From: Tenericutes bacterium 4572_104
GTDB lineage: Bacteria; Bacillota_I; Bacilli_A; Izemoplasmatales; UBA5603
Length of the DNA stretch: 5,291 bases
Direction of reading: 5' to 3'
Assembly: GCA_002084435.1 (NCBI GenBank)
Contig: NBLG01000041.1
Span: forward strand, 1-5,291
Made by a program: the position numbers and the translations under genes. The number at the start of each line of letters is the position of its first letter. The stretch's first letter is position 1. The notes under the pieces are model-generated. The model did no database searches. It was not told the DNA's origin and was given only the letters and a program-made list of their open reading frames with translations. This document shows positions 1 to 4,887 of the stretch, piece by piece.

Positions 1-1500
1 CTAATGGAAATAAGACAGGAATTATATGAACATATTCAGAAATTAAGCTTTAATTTTTTTGATAATCGTCCGGTAGGTAAAATTCTTGCCAGAGTAATAG
101 GTGATGTAAACTCCTTAAAGAATATTTTGACAAGTTCAGTTATTACCTTGATTCCGGATTTTGTATCAGTCATAGTGGTTCTTGTAATCATGATGATATT
201 AAACTTTAGACTTGCACTTGCAGCGCTATCTATGTTGCCTTTATTAATATTTGGTATGTATTTCATTGAGGTGCGGGCACATAAGAGATGGCAAAAATTT
301 AGAAAGAAAAGTTCTAATTTAAATGCATTTACACATGAGGATTTTTCAGGAATAAAGGTAGTACAAAGCTTTACAGCTGAAGCTCAAACAAGTAAAACAT
401 TTGCTAAGTTGCTTCGTGATCTTAATAAAAGTTTTATGAGCGCAATCAGACTTAATGACCTGTTTTGGCCAATGGTTGAGTTGTCATGGGGTATAGGCGT
501 TGTTTTAGTATTTTTCATCGGGGTAAGATTATTAGATACAGGAAGTATTACCGTTGGTTTACTTGTTGCATTTATATCTTACATATCAATGTTTTGGAAT
601 CCGATTATGAATCTTAGTAATTTTTATAATCAGTTAATTACTAATCTAGCTGGTGCTGAGAGGATATTTGAGATTTTAGATATTGAACCTGATATATCTG
701 ATGAATCAGAAGCTAGAGAAATGCCGCCAATAAAAGGTGATGTAAGATTTAATAAAGTTACATTCTCCTATGATGGTAAAGTAGAAGTGCTTAAAGATTT
801 ATCTTTCCATATTAAAGAAGGTGAAACGATTGCACTTGTTGGTCCTACAGGAGCAGGTAAAACAACAATCGTTAACTTAATTAGTCGTTTTTATGATATT
901 AACGAAGGTGTGATTATGATTGATAATTATAATATTAAAGGAGTCTCCATTGAAAGCTTGCGTGGTCAAATGGGAATTATGACTCAAGATACATTTCTGT
1001 TTTCAGGAACTATTGCAGATAATATCCGTTATGGAAAGTTAAATGCAACAGATGAAGAGATAATAGCAGCTGCTAAAGCCGTTCATGCTCATGAATTTAT
1101 TATGGGATTTGAAGATGGATATAAAACTAAGATTAACGAACGCGGATCAAAATTATCAGTTGGTCAGCGTCAATTAATCGCATTTGCTAGAACAATGATT
1201 GCAAAGCCAAGTATCTTAATGCTTGATGAAGCAACATCAAGCATAGATACTCGCACAGAAAGACTGGTTCAACAAGGAATAGAATCCTTACTTGAAAACA
1301 GAACATCTTTTGTAATCGCCCATAGATTATCTACTATCCAAAAAGCAGATCGAATTATGGTTGTAGATAAACAAGGCATCACAGAATCTGGTAGTCACGA
1401 TGAATTAATGAATAGAAAAGGCCATTACTACGATCTATACATGGCTCAGTTTAAAACTGCTGATGAAATAATTGAAAATTTGCAAGTGACAGGCACGTAA
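1..1500 (+). CDS. ABC exporter half-transporter, permease-ATPase fusion (5' end outside window)
   Basis: ATP-driven exporter of the multidrug/lipid (MsbA/MdlB-like) type, acting in the cytoplasmic membrane as a dimer; the substrate is unknown. The frame is open from base 1 (a Leu codon precedes the first ATG at 4), and family members are about 580-600 residues. The visible 498 residues therefore lack roughly the first 100, including TM1-TM2. Numbering from the ATG at 4: hydrophobic segments near 41-68, 70-90, 155-178 and 182-205 match TM3-TM6. The nucleotide-binding domain follows: A-loop tyrosine in FSYDG (254-258), Walker A GPTGAGKTT (280-288), Q-loop Q328, signature LSVGQ (384-388), Walker B ILMLDE (404-409), D-loop SSID and switch H440. 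All catalytic motifs are intact, so this copy looks functional. Such proteins often work as heterodimers with an adjacent partner, which could lie upstream. Its 3' end is partly duplicated at 4520-4696. Confidence 0.95.
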   Translation, partial: LMEIRQELYEHIQKLSFNFFDNRPVGKILARVIGDVNSLKNILTSSVITLIPDFVSVIVVLVIMMILNFRLALAALSMLPLLIFGMYFIEVRAHKRWQKFRKKSSNLNAFTHEDFSGIKVVQSFTAEAQTSKTFAKLLRDLNKSFMSAIRLNDLFWPMVELSWGIGVVLVFFIGVRLLDTGSITVGLLVAFISYISMFWNPIMNLSNFYNQLITNLAGAERIFEILDIEPDISDESEAREMPPIKGDVRFNKVTFSYDGKVEVLKDLSFHIKEGETIALVGPTGAGKTTIVNLISRFYDINEGVIMIDNYNIKGVSIESLRGQMGIMTQDTFLFSGTIADNIRYGKLNATDEEIIAAAKAVHAHEFIMGFEDGYKTKINERGSKLSVGQRQLIAFARTMIAKPSILMLDEATSSIDTRTERLVQQGIESLLENRTSFVIAHRLSTIQKADRIMVVDKQGITESGSHDELMNRKGHYYDLYMAQFKTADEIIENLQVTGT

Positions 1501-1600
1501 GTCTATTAATGCAGTCATGGATAAACTTTTTGGAAGAAGTGAATTTAAAGGAAATGGCCCGTCGGACCCATTTTTGTAGTATGTGGAATACGAGACATAA
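1490..1600 (+). other. Possible decayed coding tail downstream of the ABC exporter
   Basis: In frame 2, just after a TGA at 1487-1489, codons 1490-1576 read like protein (for example MDKLFGRSEF from the ATG at 1517, then a Gly/Pro-rich stretch ending DPFL) up to a TAG at 1577. If that TAG is read through, the frame continues YVEYET to a TAA at 1598. No ribosome binding site precedes the ATG at 1517. The composition resembles the C-terminal end of some protein family that I do not recognise. It may be a gene remnant or a chance open stretch. Confidence 0.2.
1552..1576 (+). terminator. Weak hairpin with T tract, possible ABC exporter terminator
   Basis: AAATGG (1552-1557) can pair with CCATTT (1568-1573). 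Two further inner C-G pairs close a GTC loop across a small asymmetric internal loop, and TTTTT runs through 1571-1575. It sits 52 bases after the exporter stop codon. The imperfect stem makes this a modest candidate; read-through into marR is possible. Confidence 0.35.
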
Positions 1601-1610
1601 AGAAAACATC

Positions 1611-1639
1611 TTGACAATGCTACTAACTAGTAGTATTCT
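1611..1639 (+). promoter_or_regulatory. marR promoter (TTGACA / TATTCT, 17-bp spacer)
   Basis: A consensus -35 TTGACA lies at 1611-1616, and a 4/6 -10 TATTCT at 1634-1639, separated by exactly 17 bp. The operator-like inverted repeat fills the spacer, so a bound dimer would block RNA polymerase. The predicted transcription start, about seven bases past the -10, falls on or next to the ATG at 1646, implying a leaderless or near-leaderless message. Confidence 0.65.
1620..1633. promoter_or_regulatory. Operator-like inverted repeat CTACTA-AC-TAGTAG
   Basis: Six-base arms CTACTA and TAGTAG flank a two-base centre; after one mismatch, three more outer bases on each side (AAT/ATT) also pair. It lies between the -35 and -10 of the regulator's own promoter. 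A close variant, TACTAATTAGTA, occurs at 2105-2116 before the next gene. The position and repetition suggest the MarR-family protein's own binding site (autorepression), which is an inference. Confidence 0.65.
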
Positions 1640-1645
1640 GTATTT

Positions 1646-2083
1646 ATGAAAAAAAAAATGAATTATGGTGATTTGAATTCTTTGAACTTAAGAGTGTTGA
1701 TTACACTTAGCAGAACAACACAAAAAGTACATAAACGGTCAGGACAAATTTTTAAAGAAGGAGGTCATACAACTGCTCAATTTTCAGTACTAGAAGCACT
1801 GTATCACAAAGGGCCATTAAGTGTTGGTCAAATTATTGAATTAATCTTATCTACAGCAGGTAATATGACTGTAGTCATCAACAATCTGAAAAAAGAAGGA
1901 CTGATCAAACGATATCCTAATCCTGAAGATAAGAGGTCTTACATCATTGAAATTACTGAAAGTGGTAAGACAAGTATACAAAGTATTTTTCCAAAACATT
2001 TAGACGATCTTGAAAAAAACTTCAGCAACTTAACGGAAGATGAGAAAAACGTATTGATTAGCCTATTGAAAAAAATCAAATAG
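1646..2083 (+). CDS. MarR-family winged-helix transcriptional regulator
   Basis: Dimeric DNA-binding repressor of 145 residues, normal for the MarR family. N- and C-terminal helices (about 10-38 and 115-145) form the dimer interface. The winged helix-turn-helix spans about 45-108: LSVGQIIELI and the recognition helix around TAGNMTVVINNLKKEGLI (70-87). The wing carries the characteristic D-x-R element in PEDKRSY (D95, R97). The wing sequence and general layout resemble MhqR/YkvE-type quinone-responsive regulators, but that is similarity by eye. The protein contains no cysteine, so sensing should be by ligand binding rather than thiol oxidation. Two in-frame ATGs (1646 and 1658) bracket a run of ten A's and neither has a Shine-Dalgarno sequence; 1646 is used here, 1658 remains possible. 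Operator motifs before it and before the DsbA-like gene imply control of both. Confidence 0.9.
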   Translation: MKKKMNYGDLNSLNLRVLITLSRTTQKVHKRSGQIFKEGGHTTAQFSVLEALYHKGPLSVGQIIELILSTAGNMTVVINNLKKEGLIKRYPNPEDKRSYIIEITESGKTSIQSIFPKHLDDLEKNFSNLTEDEKNVLISLLKKIK

Positions 2084-2094
2084 GCTTTACTTTT
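2060..2094 (+). terminator. Intrinsic terminator overlapping the marR stop codon
   Basis: AGCCTATT (2060-2067) pairs perfectly with AATAGGCT (2079-2086) around an 11-base A-rich loop, and TTTACTTTT follows. The right arm contains the marR TAG stop (2081-2083), so the hairpin is partly coding. It should separate marR transcription from the DsbA-like gene, which fits the latter having its own operator. Confidence 0.6.
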
Positions 2095-2123
2095 ACATAC
2101 ATACTACTAATTAGTAATAAAAT
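2092..2123 (+). promoter_or_regulatory. Operator/promoter region of the DsbA-like gene
   Basis: A perfect 12-bp palindrome TACTAATTAGTA lies at 2105-2116 and matches the marR operator core. A -10-like TAAAAT (2118-2123) follows it at the same distance as the -10 follows the operator in the marR promoter. The upstream TTTACA (2092-2097) is a fair -35, but the 20-bp spacing is too long. The operator is well supported; the exact promoter boxes are not. Confidence 0.55.
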
Positions 2124-2136
2124 AAAGGAGCGAATT

Positions 2137-3039
2137 ATGGAAACAAAAAAACTAGAATTAATAGAATTTACAGACCCAGTATGCACTTGGTGTTGGGGGA
2201 GTGAACCCATTTTACGAAAAATCGAAACAAGATTTGGCAATCAGGTGAAAATTAAATATGTTATGGGTGGCTTGGTCAAAGATATTCGTGATTTTCATGA
2301 TAGCTATAACCACATTGGTGGTGATGCAGAACGTTCAAATCAAGAAATTGCAAAGCATTGGCTTGAAGCATCATCAAGACATGGGATGCCAGTAAAAGTA
2401 GAAGGCTTTAAGTTGTTTACAGAGGACCACCCATCAACTTATCCCCAAAATATCGCTTTTAAAGCAGCTCAATTTGACAATCAATCACTAGCAGACAAAT
2501 TCCTCAGACGTATAAGAGAAGCATCTGCATCAGAAGCGAAACAGACAAACAAGCAAGAAATTCTCATCGAACTAGCTTCAGAAATAGGTTTGGATATTGC
2601 ACAATTTATAAGTAGAATTGAAGATGGCTCTGCAGAAACTGAATTCAAAAAAGATTTACAAACTACGCGTAAATATGGTGTTTCTGGATTTCCAACTTTT
2701 TTAGTTCGATATGGTGAAAAAGAAATGCTTATAAAAAGCTTTCAAGGGTTTGAAGCATTTAAATCCATAATTCAATCAGTGAGCAATTATGAAATTATTG
2801 ATATAGTTCCTGAAAAGACAGAAGAAAACCTCCTGATGTTTATTAGGAAGTATGGTCGTGTAGCACCAGTTGAAATTCAATTTAGTTTTGATTTAAACGA
2901 AGTAGAAGCTAATGAGTTATTAGAACAATTAATTAAAAAAAAATTATGTAGAAAAGTAGCAGCAGGGAATGGTAGCTTTATCGAAGCCATCAACAATCCA
3001 ACATCATGTGACGTCACCGCTCACATATGCGCAGTATAG
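2137..3039 (+). CDS. DsbA/FrnE-like thioredoxin-fold protein with C-terminal winged-helix-like extension
   Basis: A 300-residue cytosolic protein (no signal peptide) of the DsbA/FrnE superfamily, likely a thiol-disulfide oxidoreductase or isomerase, or a SpxH/YjbH-like adaptor. Residues 5-12 form the first strand. The active site is CTWC (C16, C19) in the DPVCTWCWGSEP context shared by FrnE and SpxH relatives. An all-helical insertion covers about 60-170, and the cis-proline is P186 in GVSGFPTF. After about residue 220 there is an extra region: helix 228-239, then a VEIQFSFDLNEVEANELLEQLIKK helix-turn-helix-like stretch and a short wing (271-284). That region resembles a winged helix. Three further cysteines (C271, C291, C298) sit in the C-terminal part. 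The start is supported by AAAGGAG (2124-2130) six bases before the ATG. The upstream operator links it to the MarR regulator. Its substrate is unknown; a role in thiol or electrophile stress is inferred. Confidence 0.85.
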   Translation: METKKLELIEFTDPVCTWCWGSEPILRKIETRFGNQVKIKYVMGGLVKDIRDFHDSYNHIGGDAERSNQEIAKHWLEASSRHGMPVKVEGFKLFTEDHPSTYPQNIAFKAAQFDNQSLADKFLRRIREASASEAKQTNKQEILIELASEIGLDIAQFISRIEDGSAETEFKKDLQTTRKYGVSGFPTFLVRYGEKEMLIKSFQGFEAFKSIIQSVSNYEIIDIVPEKTEENLLMFIRKYGRVAPVEIQFSFDLNEVEANELLEQLIKKKLCRKVAAGNGSFIEAINNPTSCDVTAHICAV

Positions 3040-3240
3040 TTTAATCAATAATAGTTTTAATAAAACAAGAAGGTCGGCTAATAAATTTGTTTAAAAATAT
3101 AGAAATTCCAAGAGGTGTTTTTAATGAAACAGAAGTTAGTGCTTAAGAAAGTAATTCGAAATTTTCAACTACTCTAAATTGCTTAACAAATTTTGCAAGT
3201 AACAGGCAGTGCGTTTATATATTTCATATAAGGAAAAGAA
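3040..3240. other. Intergenic region without a recognisable gene
   Basis: AT-rich spacer after the DsbA-like stop, with no convincing terminator. It contains a 17-codon ORF at 3124-3177 (MKQKLVLKKV...), preceded by AAGAGG eight bases upstream. In another frame, codons 3055-3135 are open and protein-like but have no ATG. Either could be a remnant; neither is recognised. The short ABC-end match at 3188-3209 lies at its right side. Confidence 0.4.
3188..3209 (+). repeat. Short match to the extreme 3' end of the ABC exporter
   Basis: TTTGCAAGTAACAGGCA (3192-3208) matches 1479-1495 of the exporter gene (TTTGCAAGTGACAGGCA) with one mismatch; similarity stops on both sides. It begins with AAATTTTG, very close to where the larger degenerate exporter copy at 4520-4696 stops (AAATTTG). 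It could be a leftover from rearrangement; chance cannot be fully excluded at this length. Confidence 0.4.
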
Positions 3241-3269
3241 TTGAAATATGATGTAGATTGTAGTATGTT
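3241..3269 (+). promoter_or_regulatory. Probable promoter of the flavin oxidoreductase gene
   Basis: TTGAAA (3241-3246) and TATGTT (3264-3269) are separated by 17 bp, matching the sigma-A consensus at 5/6 and 4/6. The predicted start near 3276 gives a leader of about 38 bases. No copy of the TACTAAYTAGTA operator is present here, so control by the neighbouring MarR protein is not supported. Confidence 0.45.
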
Positions 3270-3276
3270 AAATCAA

Positions 3277-3290
3277 AGAGTAAAAACTCT
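3277..3290 (+). promoter_or_regulatory. Small leader hairpin before the oxidoreductase ribosome binding site
   Basis: AGAGT (3277-3281) and ACTCT (3286-3290) form a perfect 5-bp stem with an AAAA loop. It sits at the predicted 5' end of the transcript and six bases before AAAGGAGG. A 5'-end stabilising role is possible; no riboswitch fold is visible. Confidence 0.3.
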
Positions 3291-3313
3291 ATTCTTAAAG
3301 GAGGAATACATGA

Positions 3314-4498
3314 ATGCTTTTCACTACACATAATATTGGAAAACTAAGTATTAAAAATCGATTTGTATGTTCGGCTACACAAGACAATGAAGTTGATGTT
3401 AATAAGCAGATTCAACCTCAAACCTTACAAAAATATGAAACACTTGCAAGAGAAAATGTTGGAATGATTATAACAGGGGGAGTATCAGCTGTAAAATTGA
3501 AAATGATTGATGAGTCAATATATGATTATGAAATGCTTCATATAGAAGGAATAGAGAAAATACCTAAAATCGTTCATGAAACTGCTATAGATTGTAAGGT
3601 TATCGCCCAGTTGTCACAGGATCCAATATATTTTGTTCCATCAGAGTATATTAGTCCTTGGAGAATGGAAGGGTTACATATTTGTAACCGAGATGAGATA
3701 CTTTTTATTGAGCAATGTTTTATTAAAACAGCTATCAAAATGAGAGACGAAGGATACGATGGTATTCAACTTCATTGTGCTCATGGTGGGCTTTTATCTC
3801 ATTTTATGTCACCACATTCTAACAATAGAACAGATGATTATGGTGGAAATACAAGAAATCGTTGTCGTATTGTATCTAATATAATAGAAGGTGTCAAAGA
3901 AGTGGATCCAAATTTTGTAGTGATGATAAAAATGAATTGTACAGAACATTTTGAAGACGGGATGAACGCAGTTTCACTACAAGAATCAGTAAGTATTCTA
4001 GAAGATGCAAAGATAGATGCTATAGAATTTTCAGGAGGTATGTGGGAAGCAATAATGCTTAGTGATGGTGAATTAGGATTCCCAGCGGTTCCTGCACTAG
4101 AATCTCACACAATGATTCAAGACATTAGTAAACAAACATATTATAGATCGTATATAGAAAACATTAATATTAGTGTACCTGTAATTTTAGTTGGCGGAAA
4201 CAAAAATTATACTGTAATGGAGCAAGCAATTAAAGATAATGTAGCTGATTTTGTTGCACTTTGCAGACCATTAATATGTGAACCGGATTTAATTACTAAA
4301 TGGAAAAGGGATCATCAATATAAACCTATTTGTATAAGTTGCAACACTTGCATATATGATATGTTCATGCATCCAGGATTTGAAGAAGCCCAAAAAGTAC
4401 ATTGCTTATATCAAATGAGCAAACAATCAAGTGAATGGAACTGTAGGTTCAAAGAAGGGGTTAAGTGGATTAAAAATTGGAAATCTGAGAATATATAA
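3314..4498 (+). CDS. Old Yellow Enzyme-family NADH:flavin oxidoreductase
   Basis: FMN-dependent ene-reductase-type TIM-barrel protein of 394 residues, expected in the cytosol, reducing activated C=C bonds, quinones or related electrophiles with NAD(P)H; the actual substrate is unknown. Family landmarks: IGKLSIKNRFVCSAT (8-22), the HCAH pair H154/H157 that contacts the substrate, and LLSHFMSPHSNNRTDDYGG (160-178). Later come FSGG (239-242), the phosphate-binding VILVGGNK (290-297) and DFVALCRPLICEPDLITKW (312-330). It is the single-domain form, without the C-terminal pyridine-nucleotide domain of enoate or dienoyl-CoA reductases. It keeps a CxxCxxC cluster (C340, C343, C346) plus C364, which in longer relatives would bind a 4Fe-4S cluster; here the spacing differs from CxxCxxxC, so cluster binding is uncertain. 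AAAGGAGG (3297-3304) lies nine bases before ATG 3314. A nearer ATG at 3310 is out of frame and opens only seven codons. Confidence 0.9.
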   Translation: MLFTTHNIGKLSIKNRFVCSATQDNEVDVNKQIQPQTLQKYETLARENVGMIITGGVSAVKLKMIDESIYDYEMLHIEGIEKIPKIVHETAIDCKVIAQLSQDPIYFVPSEYISPWRMEGLHICNRDEILFIEQCFIKTAIKMRDEGYDGIQLHCAHGGLLSHFMSPHSNNRTDDYGGNTRNRCRIVSNIIEGVKEVDPNFVVMIKMNCTEHFEDGMNAVSLQESVSILEDAKIDAIEFSGGMWEAIMLSDGELGFPAVPALESHTMIQDISKQTYYRSYIENINISVPVILVGGNKNYTVMEQAIKDNVADFVALCRPLICEPDLITKWKRDHQYKPICISCNTCIYDMFMHPGFEEAQKVHCLYQMSKQSSEWNCRFKEGVKWIKNWKSENI

Positions 4499-4519
4499 TT
4501 TTAATTGTAATAATAAATT

Positions 4520-4703
4520 GCTACTAAAGCCGTTCATGCTCATGAATTTATTATGGGATTTAAAGATGGATATAAAACTAAGTAAACAAGGCAGCACAGA
4601 ATCTGGTAGTCACGATGAATTAATGAATAAAAAAGGCCATTACTACGATTTATGCATGGCTCAGTTTAAAACTGCTGATGAAATAATTGAAATTTGTTCA
4701 TAG
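4520..4703 (+). pseudogene. Degenerate duplicate of the ABC exporter 3' end
   Basis: Two blocks match the exporter gene. Positions 4520-4582 match 1069-1131 at 61 of 63 bases. Positions 4583-4696 match 1368-1482 with four substitutions and one deleted A. The 236 bases between them in the intact gene, encoding the LSVGQ signature, Walker B and switch histidine, are absent. The deletion is not a multiple of three, so the first block runs straight into TAA at 4583. The second block stays open in another frame and, because of the lost A, ends at TAG 4701. It has no start region of its own and cannot make a working ATPase. Confidence 0.85.
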
Positions 4704-4718
4704 ACCATAATTAGATAA

Positions 4719-4747
4719 TTGACAAAATTTCAAGTCATTGATCTTAT
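4719..4747 (+). promoter_or_regulatory. Promoter of the truncated ATPase gene
   Basis: A consensus TTGACA (4719-4724) and a 4/6 -10 TCTTAT (4742-4747) are 17 bp apart. The -10 overlaps the left edge of the large palindrome, so a protein bound there should block transcription. What remains downstream is only a truncated gene. Confidence 0.45.
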
Positions 4748-4781
4748 CTACTTATAAGTAGGTTACTTATAAGTAGATAAG
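4743..4781. repeat. Perfect 18-bp inverted repeat built from two 12-bp palindromes
   Basis: The left arm (4743-4760) and right arm (4764-4781) are exact reverse complements around a GGT spacer. Each arm contains the self-palindrome TACTTATAAGTA (4749-4760 and 4764-4775), flanked outside by CTTATC or GATAAG. The design reads as two tandem dimer-binding operators 15 bp apart, or as one long hairpin. Its right edge abuts the AAGAGG ribosome binding site of the ATPase remnant, so an RNA hairpin could also limit translation. There is no T tract, so it is not a terminator. Confidence 0.75.
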
Positions 4782-4791
4782 AGGTGTGTAT

Positions 4792-4887
4792 ATGTTTTTA
4801 GGACGAAAAAAAGAACTACAGACATTGATGTCTTTATATGAAAAAGATGGTATGAATTTTGTGGTGACTTACGTTTTTTCAGGTTGA
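4792..4887 (+). pseudogene. Truncated N-terminus of an AAA-type ATP-binding protein
   Basis: ATG at 4792 follows AAGAGGTG (4779-4786) at normal spacing. The first 25 residues (MFLGRKKELQTLMSLYEKDG, then MNFVV) match the conserved opening of archaeal-type/DUF234 AAA ATPases, usually M-F-x-G-R-x-x-E-L...F-x-V-V-Y-G-R-R-x-V-G-K-T. The Walker A that should follow at once is missing. The frame instead reads TYVFSG and stops at 4885-4887, just where a short repeat related to the rsgA 3' end begins. The gene is therefore cut by a rearrangement after about 25 codons of a typical 350-450. A start-proximal fragment with an intact promoter and operator suggests recent loss. Confidence 0.7.

Noticed and set aside
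36..266. 76-codon ORF on the - strand
   Set aside because: Lies wholly inside the exporter membrane domain, antisense to clear family sequence, with no ribosome binding site.
1435..1617. 60-codon ORF on the - strand
   Set aside because: Overlaps the exporter C-terminus and the marR promoter, resembles no family, and has no start signals.
1509..1649. 46-codon + strand ORF whose TGA overlaps the marR ATG as ATGA
   Set aside because: The ATGA overlap hints at translational coupling, but there is no ribosome binding site and the frame runs through the marR -35, operator and -10, so it is most likely fortuitous.
3051..3065. GTTTTAATAAAAC inverted repeat after the DsbA-like gene as terminator
   Set aside because: All-A/T arms with a one-base loop and no T tract cannot act as an intrinsic terminator.
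3170..3180. Possible MarR operator near the oxidoreductase gene (CTACTCTAAA)
   Set aside because: Only one half-site is present and no symmetric partner exists within 3040-3310.
4431..4703. 90-codon + strand ORF spanning the oxidoreductase end and the exporter remnant
   Set aside because: Its first part is an out-of-frame shadow of the oxidoreductase gene; only its last third is meaningful, as decayed exporter sequence, and is reported as a pseudogene.
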